Shown piece after piece: positions 10,937 to 20,531 of a DNA stretch of 64,000 bases. The first letter of the stretch is position 1. Each line of letters starts with the position of its first letter. The DNA is taken from contig JASDDO010000024.1 of the NCBI GenBank assembly GCA_030015575.1, positions 40,882,114 to 40,946,113 of the forward strand. The letters are read 5' to 3'. The notes under the pieces are model-generated. The model saw only the letters and a list, made by a program, of their open reading frames with translations, did no database searches and had not been told where the DNA came from. This DNA comes from Agapanthus africanus. Its lineage: Eukaryota; Streptophyta; Magnoliopsida; Asparagales; Amaryllidaceae. Both the position numbers and the translations under genes were made by a program.

Positions 10937-12942
10937 TGTTAGGAGACCTTGAGGTTACTACTAGAATTTTAGAACATGCAAAACTAGGTTTTAAAATTTT
11001 CTAGTAAGCTCAAATCTACATAAACTAGGATCTAGGCTAAAGAATTAAACACAACAACAAAAACCAAGAGTTTTCATTCAAGGTTAGAACCATACAAACT
11101 TTGTAGTATCTTCATTTGCTCCAATTGGGTTAGACTCCATTGTAAGCTCCTTGAAGGTCCATGAAACATGCTTGCAAGCCCACCTCCTCCATCAAAGATG
11201 ATCTACCTTGAAAGCTCAAGAACTTTAGCTCCAATCTCAAATTGAGATAACTTAAGTAGTTAGGCTGCTAAACTAACTAGTTAGGAGTTGTAGTTTCTTC
11301 TTCACTATAATTTCTCTTATTTTTCTTTCTTTTTCTAATTTGTTTTCTCATTATAGAAGAGGAGGGAGATGAGATCTTTATGGCTAAAGAGAGGAAGAAC
11401 TAGAGAAATGGATTAGTCAACCCTTCACTTACAAAGAAAATGGTTACTAATAAAACATTCTCTGCAAAATCCTAGCCATAGGATTTAATCAAGCTACCAA
11501 GTGTCCACCCTCTTCTTTTTTCTCCTCTCCACATGTCACCCTAAAGAGGCAAAGGTTATGTAGCTAAAGAAACAAAAGAAAAAGAATAAACAAAAACAAT
11601 ATATATATATATATATTTATATGTAATATAACATACTAAATACATATACTTGTAATTGTTATCCAAGATATTTAAAATATATAAAAGGGAGATTACTTAA
11701 TAGTGATATAATACTAGTAAATACATATACAATATATATGTATAAAATATTAAATCGGCACCTGATTTAATATTCATCTTTCCAAAAAAACCGACTAGTA
11801 TTACAACCGTCCGATTACCGTCATTGTATAAAATACATTAGTTTTAATCGAACCCTGGCGCATACAAATGTACCGCAACTACAACATTTCGCCAAAGTCG
11901 GAAACCCTCTGTGTGAGACTCTAAAGACTTGACAATACGCTGTCAGTGGATTTAACCACACATCAGCAGCACTAGCTGTACATAACGGCTTCCCAGGTAT
12001 TGTCGAAAAGGAGATGGACAAGCAAGCTAGTCTGAAATCCTACTGAGCCTATCAGCGACATGTACCATACAGTCTGGTCTGTTCATCTGAGACTGTCGTA
12101 TATCGGATTTAGAAGAAAGGTAGTAAACGTCAGACTCCTAATAACGCAATAAGTCATACCGATATCAAGCCAATCACCATCCAAGAAACTACCAATCCAA
12201 ATCAGTAAATCTCAGCAGTCTGGCCAGGTCTAATGGTGATGGCCAACCGGGCACAGCGCGACATCAACCCCCAATACCGGAAGACGAATCCTCGCAATCT
12301 GCTCACCATCTCAATATGGCTCGGGACTGTACCGAACTAAAACCTATATGCGCGACTCCTTTGAGCCGTGGTAGGGTAGTAATCAAAGTACAATGAGAAC
12401 TCACACGAGACAAATGACGATGTTGGGTCGACAGACTAACTTCTACTAATGCCACCAGAGACCTGCTACCTGACGATATGTATAATATCTAGTATGATCT
12501 CGACGAGTCCGTCCAGTATAACTCATAACCCAATCAGCACATGTATACAATCTCAGTGACTGACTAACACCAATGGTTGTGAGATCGGCCATAGTCCTTT
12601 GTCGGGGTCAAGAAACATACACTAGTCTACTCTGGAATATCGATACCCGGTCTCAATATTCTCACGACTAGGAACATTTAAGGATGTGCTAATAGACTAC
12701 CTAGTTCTCCCAAGTGTGATCGCTACAATAACCATGGTAGTCAAGCATAAATCATATGGACTCTATCAACATGTAATAGTGATATGCAATACCACACAAG
12801 ACATGTACATGGTGATAAAGTCAAACCAGATAGTATACTATCATCTCGAGTGAGACCGTTCTATCCGTATAGGTCCACCCTCAATCATCATAATCACCTG
12901 CCTACGATTATAATAATTGCCTTGAGGGTACTATATCCAACA
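10937..12942 (-). repeat. 5' LTR of the copia element
   Basis: A 2006-bp TG...CA repeat paired with 3234-5245. It contains a (TA)n tract near 11600-11618. The PBS at its left edge and the MITE remainder at its right edge define both borders. Confidence 0.9.
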
Positions 12943-13025
12943 GAGAGAATGTGTTTAATTTTTACGCCACCTAATGAAAAAACCTCCTACGTCCTCTTTC
13001 CTCCATTATTCTCATTATATATACT
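12943..13025. mobile_element. Foldback MITE, right part (other side of the copia insertion)
   Basis: TTTTTACGCCACCTAATG...CCTCTTTCCTCCATTATTCTC is the inverted counterpart of GAGTAATGGAGGAAAGAGG...TTAGGTGGCGTAAAAA at 2912-2965. Joining 3233 to 12943 gives back one continuous inverted-repeat element, which shows that the copia element is nested in it. Confidence 0.7.
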
Positions 13026-13378
13026 CTTAATCCACAACATATTTGAACGATCCGAACCGTTCAAGTTGATCACCCTATCCTCAAATGTATGTGTCTGAAT
13101 AATCAAAGGGTTTGAAGACCTCTAACTCGTGCATCAAATGAGTGCAAAATGAACGTCTTTAACCTATGCATCGATGGGTGAAAAAATGAACGTTTTTCGA
13201 TTATGCAATATAAACTTCATCCGATGCATATGTTAAAGGTCTTTAAATTCTTTGATTTTTCATGCATATAGATTTGAGAGTATGGCGATCAACTTGGACG
13301 GATTAGATCGTTAAAATATGTCATAAATCGAGAGTTCCCGTTTTTAAAAAACGTGGACCGGTTTGCAAAAAATCACGC

Positions 13379-13383
<5 letters not shown>
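13026..13383. mobile_element. Second foldback MITE
   Basis: The left arm (about 13031-13140, CACAACATATTTGAACGATCC...) and right arm (about 13225-13330, ending ...GGATTAGATCGTTAAAATATGTC) are imperfect inverted repeats of about 100 bp around a short centre. It is bounded by TATATATAC on the left and the (TA)n tract on the right, which suggests a TA-type target preference. Non-coding. Confidence 0.65.

Positions 13384-13441
<58 letters not shown>
13384..13441. repeat. (TA)n microsatellite
   Basis: About 29 uninterrupted TA dinucleotides, only about 20 bp from the exon 3 donor site of the phosphatase gene. Confidence 0.97.
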
Positions 13442-13445
<4 letters not shown>

Positions 13446-13458
13446 AAAAACAATGTAC

Positions 13459-13594
13459 CTCTGTTTTGCTTGTCCATGGCGAGGATAAGATCAAACTCCC
13501 TGAAATCCGACGGCCTTATAGGCCTGGAGAGCGAAGTTACCTCGATTCCACGTCTCTTAGATGCCGCCCTCATCCGTGAATCAGCAGGATCACC
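13459..13594 (-). CDS. Low-molecular-weight protein tyrosine phosphatase, exon 3
   Basis: Seen: minus strand, acceptor ...TTTTGAAG before GGTGATCC and donor GTACATTG after CAGAG. It encodes GDPADSRMRAASKRRGIEV, TSLSRPIRPSDF and REFDLILAMDKQNR, which are diagnostic of LMW-PTPs (DPR/ADxRM, ARQ/RPI and the ILAMD motif). 136 bp, starting in phase 0 and leaving one base for exon 4. No stop or frameshift. Confidence 0.93.
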
Positions 13595-13771
13595 CTTCAA
13601 AAGCACAATATAGAGATAAACACACGGATCGACGATTTAATCGTAATATAGAAATAATACGATTCAACTGCTCTTTATTTGTATTTTCAAGTTTGAGTCC
13701 ATTGCAATGTTAAGTTGTGCAGATGCATAGAGACCAAACCAAAAAAAATGGATGAAGAAAAGGGAGATTAC

Positions 13772-13884
13772 ATCGTGGTAACCAATAGTGCCGGCCGAAT
13801 CGATCTTGAAGTGAGAATCCAATCCTCTCTTTTGGACTAAATCCCTGAACACAGCCTCCGCTGCTGGGCTCCGACAAATGTTTC
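13772..13884 (-). CDS. Low-molecular-weight protein tyrosine phosphatase, exon 2
   Basis: Seen: minus strand, acceptor ...CTGTTAAAG and donor GTAATCTCC. With the G from exon 1 it encodes G-NICRSPAAEAVFRDLVQKR-GLDSHFKIDSAGTIGYHD. It completes the P-loop: the catalytic Cys is in exon 1 (VCLG) and the NICRSP half with the phosphate-binding Arg is here, so intron 1 interrupts the active-site loop between Gly and Asn. 113 bp, phase 2 in, phase 0 out. Confidence 0.95.
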
Positions 13885-13990
13885 CTTTAACAGTGATAAA
13901 ATCATCAGATCATCAAATTTAACTCAAAATGAATGCAAAATGTATGTGTTATGCCAAAAATTATATTAAAAATTGGGGGAGATTGCATAC

Positions 13991-14282
13991 CGAGGCAGAC
14001 GAAGAGAACGGCGAAGGGCTTCGGATCTTCGGCGGATTGGGTTGAAGAAGTTGCCATCGACGACGATGACGATGACGAAGACGGTGTCGAGGAGGAGGAG
14101 GCTATTAGCCGCACGTGCCTCAAAGATCTTGGGGACTCTTTTGAGGATGGAGCTAGGGTTTTAATTGGGACGCGATGGGGTTTTGAAAAAATCGACGAAG
14201 GGGAAGATAATTTTGAGTGGCAGGATCGTAAATTCGGCGAAAATGGCAGCGGTTTGCAGCTGAACAGGAGGCTGCTGCTCAT
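13991..14282 (-). CDS. Low-molecular-weight protein tyrosine phosphatase, exon 1 (start)
   Basis: Function by family: LMW-PTPs hydrolyse phosphotyrosine through a Cys in a C-x5-R-S P-loop. Seen: exon 1 starts at ATG 14282, the only upstream Met that opens a long frame, and ends at CTCG/GTATGC. It encodes a 97-residue leader: MSSSLLFSCKPLPF, then Ser/Pro/Arg-rich sequence with few acids and a polySer run, then KPFAVLFVCLG, the first half of the P-loop. The leader looks like a plastid or mitochondrial transit peptide (inference); an internal Met follows the polySer run (MATSSTQSAEDPK) and could give a cytosolic form. Exons 1-4 total 609 bp, 203 codons in frame. The C-terminal exon with the general-acid Asp was not found, so the gene is partial in this window. 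Confidence 0.92.
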
Positions 14283-15275
14283 GATTAATGGCCTGGACTC
14301 TTAGAGACCAATAAGACGTGGAAAAAGATACTCCATCTACAGAAACGCGAGGTACTAATATATTGGGCCCATTTTTGGAGACCGCAGACTTTTGGGCCTC
14401 GTTCTATTTGGGGCCGAGCCCTTGTGTTTTTACTGCCGCTGTTTGGAAGTAGGGTTACTGATTTTGAAACCAGGGGTTCCGATGCATTGCTCCAAGAAAA
14501 CTGAAACAGTGGCTCGTTTGAAAGCCAAGATAGAAATTTTCAAACAGCGGTTTTAAATGGTTTTGGAAACTTGAACCTGTTTTTCTAAACTCCAAAAAGC
14601 CTGGGGTTTCACAGAGTTTCGTGTCGCCTTCTCCCTCACTCTCGAACTAGTATTATGCCCACCTCTCTCTCTCTCATACAAGGACTAAATGTGTTATTAT
14701 GTCCACCTCTCTCTCTCTCTCTCTCTCTTTTTAAAACTGATATTAGAGATGCGATCCTGTCCTACCGTTTCCTACTTGGACAAGCAATGAAAGTGGATTA
14801 AAAGAATATAAATACCTTGCTGTTTTGATGATAAATGATGATTATTAAGACATGCTTCACTCCGAACAAAAAAGAACAAAAAAGAACAAAAAAGACGATG
14901 TACGTTTTCTCCAATGATTTGATTCGACTAGTTGCCAGTGTATCCAGTTGTATGACGGTTCTAATTGGATTTCCATCTACATGCTATGATATGTCTGGCG
15001 TGGTGTCATATAAGAATGGAGCATTGAAACCGCCCTATTCTATAAAATATGTCCCAAAACCTCCATGGAGATTTTTTTGTGTACAGAACCCTTCTAAACT
15101 TTTCTACGTTACACGCGGCCCCCTCCGACACCCCCTCCCCCCCTCCCCCCCAATAAAATTTGAACATTTTAAGCTCAAATTATATTTTTTTCTCCCGAAA
15201 ACGCCATTTCATCACCTTTTTAAGAGTCCACTGTATGACAGGGTATTTTGGTCATTTCATAAAGAAATTAACGGC
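14283..15275 (-). promoter_or_regulatory. Upstream region of the phosphatase gene
   Basis: About 1 kb of unique-looking DNA between the phosphatase ATG and the first gypsy LTR. It holds CT tracts (14662-14676 and 14705-14727; GA-rich on the sense strand) and three tandem AACAAAAAAG units at 14868-14897. AATATATTAG occurs near 14350 on the sense strand as a possible weak TATA element. The plus-strand ORF at 14835-15290 has no recognisable motif. Promoter role is inferred from position only. Confidence 0.4.
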
Positions 15276-15282
15276 CGTCACG
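15276..15282 (-). repeat. Terminal 7 bp of LTR F, cut off by element C
   Basis: CGTCACG, followed after element C by CCCCACTTTCT at 50829, restores an LTR end of the TGTCACGCCCCGCTTCC type with its first T changed to C. The TCACG is also element C's target duplication. Confidence 0.55.
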
Positions 15283-16244
15283 TGATTTAATGTGATGCTG
15301 TGATCAAAATATTTTACCGCAATCAAGAACGACGTCGCTTGATAACTAGCCGGTGAGTACGGGTCGGTCCATAGGGATGTTGTGTATTCTCGGTTTGTTC
15401 TAACGAGTTAATCCCAAACGGCGTCGGTTTAATTATCACTAAAAACTAAATTGATTTAGACTAGGATTAGAATCTTGCTAGGATTAGGTTTAGGTTAAGT
15501 TTGGAAATTAAAGATTTCCCACTACTTTCAATGCCCTAATTTAGATCTCTTTAGGTGTTATGGTAATAATTAATAAAAGAGATTAGGACGATTGGAAAGA
15601 AACGATATTTCTTCCTCTAGGTCCTTATCCGTCCTTTCTTAATTCTTACCCTAACCTCTATGGAAAACATGCACAACCGGTCTTTTATACTACGGTATCA
15701 CCGTTACCTCGTGGGTAGGGTGCCGTAGGGAGCGGTGTGTGTATGTATGCATGGAGTCCTATTAATTAATATATGATGGGCAAGAAAGGGGTGGGAGATT
15801 TTCATCTCTCAAACCTTTCCTATTCTTAACCCTAACAAATGAGGAACTACTCACTCATTAGGGAATTGATAAAAGACATTTTTATGAGTTCTGTTTTTTA
15901 AAAGATTAACTATCTAAACTACGGTAGATTAATAAAAAGTTCTAATCTAATTTAAACTAGGGCAAATAATAAATTCATATTAAGGCAGAAATAAAATTAA
16001 GAACTAGGGCAATAAAAAGAATCTACTTACTTTATTGATGCTCTCAAAACATTACAAATGATTCTGAATTTTTGATCAATGAAAAGAGGCATACCCCAAA
16101 GAGAGATTTAGGATTTCTATTTATAGAGCATGGAAACCTTAGGGTTACAATCGATACACATCTGCATTTACAAATATACCCTAAGGAGACTAGTCAACGC
16201 ACCGCCACACCGTCACGAACTTTGCACCGACACGGGCTCTTTAT

Positions 16245-16293
16245 GGCCGCGGAACCGCGGCCAAAACCCATGTTTGGCCGCGGATCCGCGGCC
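16245..16293. repeat. Pair of 18-bp GC palindromes in the LTR of element C
   Basis: GGCCGCGGAACCGCGGCC (16245-16262, one central mismatch) and GGCCGCGGATCCGCGGCC (16276-16293, perfect) are separated by 13 bp. The same pair is at 50360-50377 and 50391-50408 in the 5' LTR, so it is an LTR feature and not a local accident. Confidence 0.9.
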
Positions 16294-17131
16294 ATGTAGT
16301 GGTTTCATTGACTGCAATTTTTAGGGCTGATTCTGGTTGCACTTTGCTTCTTGTTTTTTCACTTGGTTTCTCAGATTGTCTTCTGGATTTCTTCGAGATT
16401 TGCACAGTGAATAATATAGTGGACTTTTCTGCTTGCTTCGTGTCGAAGTCTTGAAGTTTGCGTTGCTTTTGTTCTTTGTGAATGTTGGGGTAAAAATTTA
16501 CACCCCGTTGATCGAGTCAAATTCAGGGTCAACCCCAAGCCAGGTGGGCCCAAGCCCAGGTCAAGCGGGTCCATGCCTAAGTCGAGTCCGCGGCCAGCCT
16601 CCTCCATACCAAAATATAGATCATGTGATAAATAATTTTTATGTAATTTTTTATACATGAATGTATGCAAAATGGGCATAAAGCCAATATTTTGTAAGCC
16701 CATGGCTTATGTGCAAAAATGAAATGGCACGTGAGCCATGGGATAGACAAAATGCCATTTTGGGAAGCCCAAGGGGCTATATGTAAATATGTAAGCCTAT
16801 AAAAGACAACATGATGAATAAAAAAGATATACTTTTCATTCCCCTCAAAAAAAAACCTAGGGTTCTTTGTGCCTCCTGCTCCTTCTCCAAGGTTCTAAAT
16901 CTTCTCATTTCTTTTGAATTAAATCAAGAGTTTTACTCTTTCTCTTCCAAAACTAAGTAGTTTTCCATCACAAAACCCACAAAGGGGAACTCAGATCTCC
17001 CATCAGATCTAAAAAAGGAGTGATTTTTAAAATCTCCTACTTCTTGATCTTTAACATCCGGCCAAACAACAGGAGGAAGAAGAAGAACCCCCTTCATCGG
17101 CTTCAAAACATCCTAGGAGTTTTAACTCCAT

Positions 17132-17176
<45 letters not shown>

Positions 17177-17234
17177 CAACAAATATTTCCTTTCTGAAGC
17201 ATAGCTTCTATTTCTTAGGCTAAAAGCCTCTTTT

Positions 17235-17480
17235 TCTCGCCGGTGCTCAAGCGCAGAGCGCCCGCGTGCCGACACGTGGCGCGCTTGCGCTCAAGCGCAA
17301 GCGCCCGAGCGCAAGTCGCCCCGGTGCCGACACGTGGCATGTTTGCGCCCAAGCGCAAGCGCTCGAGCGCAAGTCGCCCCCGTGCCGACACGTGGCGCAC
17401 TTGCGCTCAAGCGCAGAGCGCCCACATGCCGACACGTGGCACTCTAGCGCCTGAGCGCATAGCACTTAGGCGCACAGCGT
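17235..17480. repeat. GCGC minisatellite with G-boxes in solo LTR B
   Basis: Four units of about 55-60 bp share the core TGCCGACACGTGGC, separated by strings of AGCGCAAGCGC-like words. Each core includes the CACGTG G-box. A related array is in the LTR at 7870-8035. Confidence 0.88.
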
Positions 17481-17535
17481 CCAAGGTGCTGCCCCCACGC
17501 ATCCTTTGGATGCCTCTTCCCCCTCTTTTTTTTTA

Positions 17536-17536
17536 T

Positions 17537-17597
<61 letters not shown>
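17536..17597. repeat. (TA)n microsatellite in solo LTR B
   Basis: About 30 TA dinucleotides followed by short CA/ACACAT repeats to about 17640. A similar TG/TA stretch follows the same LTR sequence near 7790-7830. Confidence 0.95.
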
Positions 17598-17607
<10 letters not shown>

Positions 17608-18340
17608 TATGCATACATATATGCACACACACATACACCACGACACTGTCCCTGTTAGAAAAAATTTCTAACGGGACGCTGCCCCGCACCCCGCAAGGGA
17701 GCTGCTAGCCCCCTTGACCCCCAGCCCGCTATCCGGGTAGCGGGACCCCCGTAAAAACTCTGCGTGGCTCCCGATATATACAAAACTGTCACGCCCCGCT
17801 TCCCTGAGTACGCAAGATTTGGGCACGTAACATAGCCAACCATGCTACCTGTGGGTAGGAAGTATCCATCCACAGTCACATTACGGTTGTAAGGATATCA
17901 AGAACAAGATAAAACTAAACTAATACATGTCCAAATCCATAATAACAAGAATCAATAAACAATAAGTGCGGAAGCTAATGATCCAATACAATGAATAAAC
18001 AGTATGTCCCATAATGCGGGCTCACATCTGGAAATGAAATGACATAAATAAACTAAACTCTGAGGAACTCACAGTTCAGCCTGCTGGCTGAAGTACTCCT
18101 GCTCGGTCGTAGACAGTGGTACGGGATCTGGGCCATGCAAAACCCAGACGTCAGCGCGTCATGATATCAAGTATATAGCATAAACATGGTAATAAACAAT
18201 GCAAGCATGAACATGAATGAAGCGGCAATAAGAAATAACAAGCAGGGTAATGTGCAATGGTGACTAAACTGTCCTATCAGGTTTTCTACTCTACAGTCTC
18301 TGAAACCCTTTGATGAATCGTCGATGTAACTCAATAGTAT

Positions 18341-18940
18341 CCCGTACATACCCGGGATCACGGCCACAATATTCTCGGCTGAAACCGAGACATGCCGTAA
18401 GGCACAGAAAGGAAAGTATCAGTATCCCGTACATACCCGGGACCACGGCCACAATATTCTCGGCTGAAACCGAGACATGCCGTAAGGCACAGGAAGGAAA
18501 GTATCAGTATCCCGTACATACCCGGGACCACGGCCACAATATTCTCGGCTGAAACCGAGACATGCCGTAAGGCACAGAAAGGAAAGTATCAGTATCCCGT
18601 ACATACCCGGGACCACGGCCACAATATTCTCGGCTGAAACCGAGACATGCCGTAAGGCACAGAAAGGAAAGTATCAGTATCCCGTACATACCCGGGACCA
18701 CGGCCATAATATTCTCGGCTGAAACCGAGACATGCCGTAAGGCACAGAAAGGAAAGTATCAGTATCCCGTACATACCCGGGACCACGGCCACAATATTCT
18801 CGGCTGAAACCGAGACATGCCGTAAGGCACAGAAAGGAAGGTGTACACTCGGTATTACCCCGTACATACCCGGGATCACGGCCACAATATTCTCGGCGGC
18901 AGCCGAGACATGCCGTAAGGCACAGAAAGGAATGTGTACG
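18341..18940. repeat. 85-bp tandem repeat with nested hairpin in LTR of gypsy R
   Basis: CCCGTACATACCCGGG begins units at 18341, 18426, 18511, 18596, 18681 and 18766 (period exactly 85), with a diverged seventh at 18859 after an 8-bp longer step. Each unit contains ACGGC-(9)-CTCGG-(6)-CCGAG-(4)-GCCGT, two nested 5-bp stems, and the CCCGGG palindrome. The short repeated ORFs across it are a by-product of the repeat. Confidence 0.95.
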
Positions 18941-20523
18941 CTCGAACGGTAGTGAACTGTCGAGTTACAAGTCAGGTTCATCTTGATTTCCCCATACCCC
19001 CAAGCTATGTATGTCAAGTCAGGTATTCAGTAGTCAAGGGCTAATGCCAACACAAAGTCAAGTAAAAGTAGGTCTGTCTGGATCGACAGCAGGAAAGATC
19101 AGGGTTATCGGCATTAGGCATGAGATCAGGTAACAGGTCAGGTTACCTTCAACAGGTAGAGTCGATATGTACATGGTGTCGTGTCCGGTGTATCAGTACA
19201 TGTGTCAGGTGTATCAAGATCGGTCAATATGTAATGCAATCAGGTATGTGCTGATAACAGGTATAGTAACGAATAATGAACAACACAGGAACAGTAACTA
19301 ACAATATTATTCTATGTGAACACAGTGATGTTTGTATTTTCATATTAGCCGGTTTACGCACCTTTGGGGTGCAATAGCCACACGGTGAAGCAATATCCGC
19401 AATCATAAATTAAGAACTACATGAAATTATACTAAATATAATAATTATCGCAAGAATGGTTTAACAGTTTAAACAGATATGATTCAGTCGTTTTATCTAG
19501 TTGAAATGTGGGTTGATAGTCGGTTGATTAATTACGAGAACTATTATAACGATTCCAGGTTAAAGGTAACAGCAATAATACGATATCAATTATCATCAAT
19601 AGGTTGTCTTATAGTATGAATTCAAGTGCGTGGCGAGACTAGATCTCGCACGCTAGCATGTTAGAGCAAGTATTCAAATACTTGCCTCGACGGTCTGCAA
19701 ACTGGAACACGGATGCAAAGTCGGCAGAAAACGCGATAAGATAGCACGGGCCACGGATCGAGTCCCAACAGAGATCAACGGGATCACACGGACCAGGGGG
19801 CTTCGCTGGAGCGTCGGGTTCGTCAAGACGGCACGGTCGGGTTCCGGCAACGACAAAAGGGAGCGAAGTTAGCAAAACGATGGATGCAAGCGACTACGAC
19901 CAGCAAGGGGAATGATTTGCACAAAGGAAGGAAAGGGGACACTTACAGAGAGGTATACCAGGTGACCCCGGCGAGCTCGACGGCGCTGGAACGCCGGCGA
20001 AGCGACGGCAGCGGCTGCAGCGAGGGTTGAAGGCTTCGGGGTGCGCGGGATAGGGTGCTGCGGCGAGCTGGAGGAGAGGGGGTCGGCTCTGGTGGTCGAG
20101 GGGAGGAAGTAGGTGGTCGGAGGTGGCGTCGACGAGGTCGCCGGCGCGTTTCTCCGGCGAACAGGGAAGGTGCAGGCGTTGGGTGAAGGGTCGGCTGCAG
20201 GTCGGTGGTCTGGCGAGGGAAGAGGGAAGGCGACGACGAAGTTGCGACGAGGAGGAGGAGAAGGAGTCGCGGCGTCGTCGGTGGCTGGAGGCGACGTCGA
20301 CGACGAGGCTCTGCAGGTTGGAGGCGAGGCCGGGGCTGCGTGCAGGTGCGGGGAAGAGCGGGAGAGCGAGAGGAGGAGGGTGCTGTGAGGTCGACGGGAT
20401 GGTGGCGGCGACGGCGAAGTCGCGGGAAAGTCGGCGGTGAGATCTCGAGGCTAGGGTTAGGGTTTGGTGTGGGTTCGTCGCGATGGGAGAGGAGCTGGGG
20501 AAGGCGGCTGCATGCATGGGTAA

Positions 20524-20531
20524 GTATATAG
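20524..20531 (-). promoter_or_regulatory. TATA box of the gypsy R LTR
   Basis: On the minus strand CTATATAC follows a long CT-rich stretch (about 20535-20620) and precedes a GC-rich leader starting near 20500. The position within the LTR matches the TATA of gypsy Fw (32567-32580). The right LTR has the same site near 27852-27859. Transcription start is inferred, not seen. Confidence 0.6.

Larger units (their letters stand above)
3234..12942 (-). mobile_element. Ty1/copia LTR retrotransposon, degenerate, minus strand
   Basis: Two direct repeats of about 2.0 kb, both beginning TGTTAGGAGACC and ending ATATCCAACA, flank a 5.7-kb internal region. A purine tract read on the minus strand (AAGTGGGAGAT) abuts the 3' LTR, and a methionine-initiator-like PBS abuts the 5' LTR, so the element reads right to left. 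Remnants of copia integrase and RNase H lie between about 6720 and 5578. Gag, protease and most of RT are not recognisable, and the internal region carries gypsy-LTR debris (7396-10610). The element inserted into a foldback MITE. Flanks are GATGG and GAGAG; these are not identical, so the target duplication has decayed or is missing. Confidence 0.85.
2764..13458 (-). other. Giant intron 3 of the phosphatase gene, filled with nested transposons
   Basis: The interval between exon 4 and exon 3 is 10,695 bp. On the minus strand it starts with GTACATTG after exon 3 and ends with TGACAG before exon 4. It holds a split foldback MITE, a complete but degenerate copia element, gypsy-LTR debris inside that element, a second foldback element and a (TA)n tract. 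Without these insertions the intron would be only a few hundred bases. Whether it is still spliced correctly cannot be told from sequence alone. Confidence 0.75.

Noticed and set aside
13933-14304. Plus-strand 123-residue frame with an acidic Asp/Glu run
   Set aside because: It is the antisense shadow of phosphatase exon 1; the Asp run is the complement of the polySer codons.
14835-15290. Plus-strand 151-residue frame next to the phosphatase promoter
   Set aside because: No recognisable motif, odd composition, starts in A-rich repeats and runs 8 bp into the LTR of element C; most likely chance.
18341-18940. CRISPR-like array
   Set aside because: Regular 85-bp units are directly abutting with no unique spacers, lie inside plant retrotransposon LTRs and are duplicated with the LTR; it is a tandem repeat.
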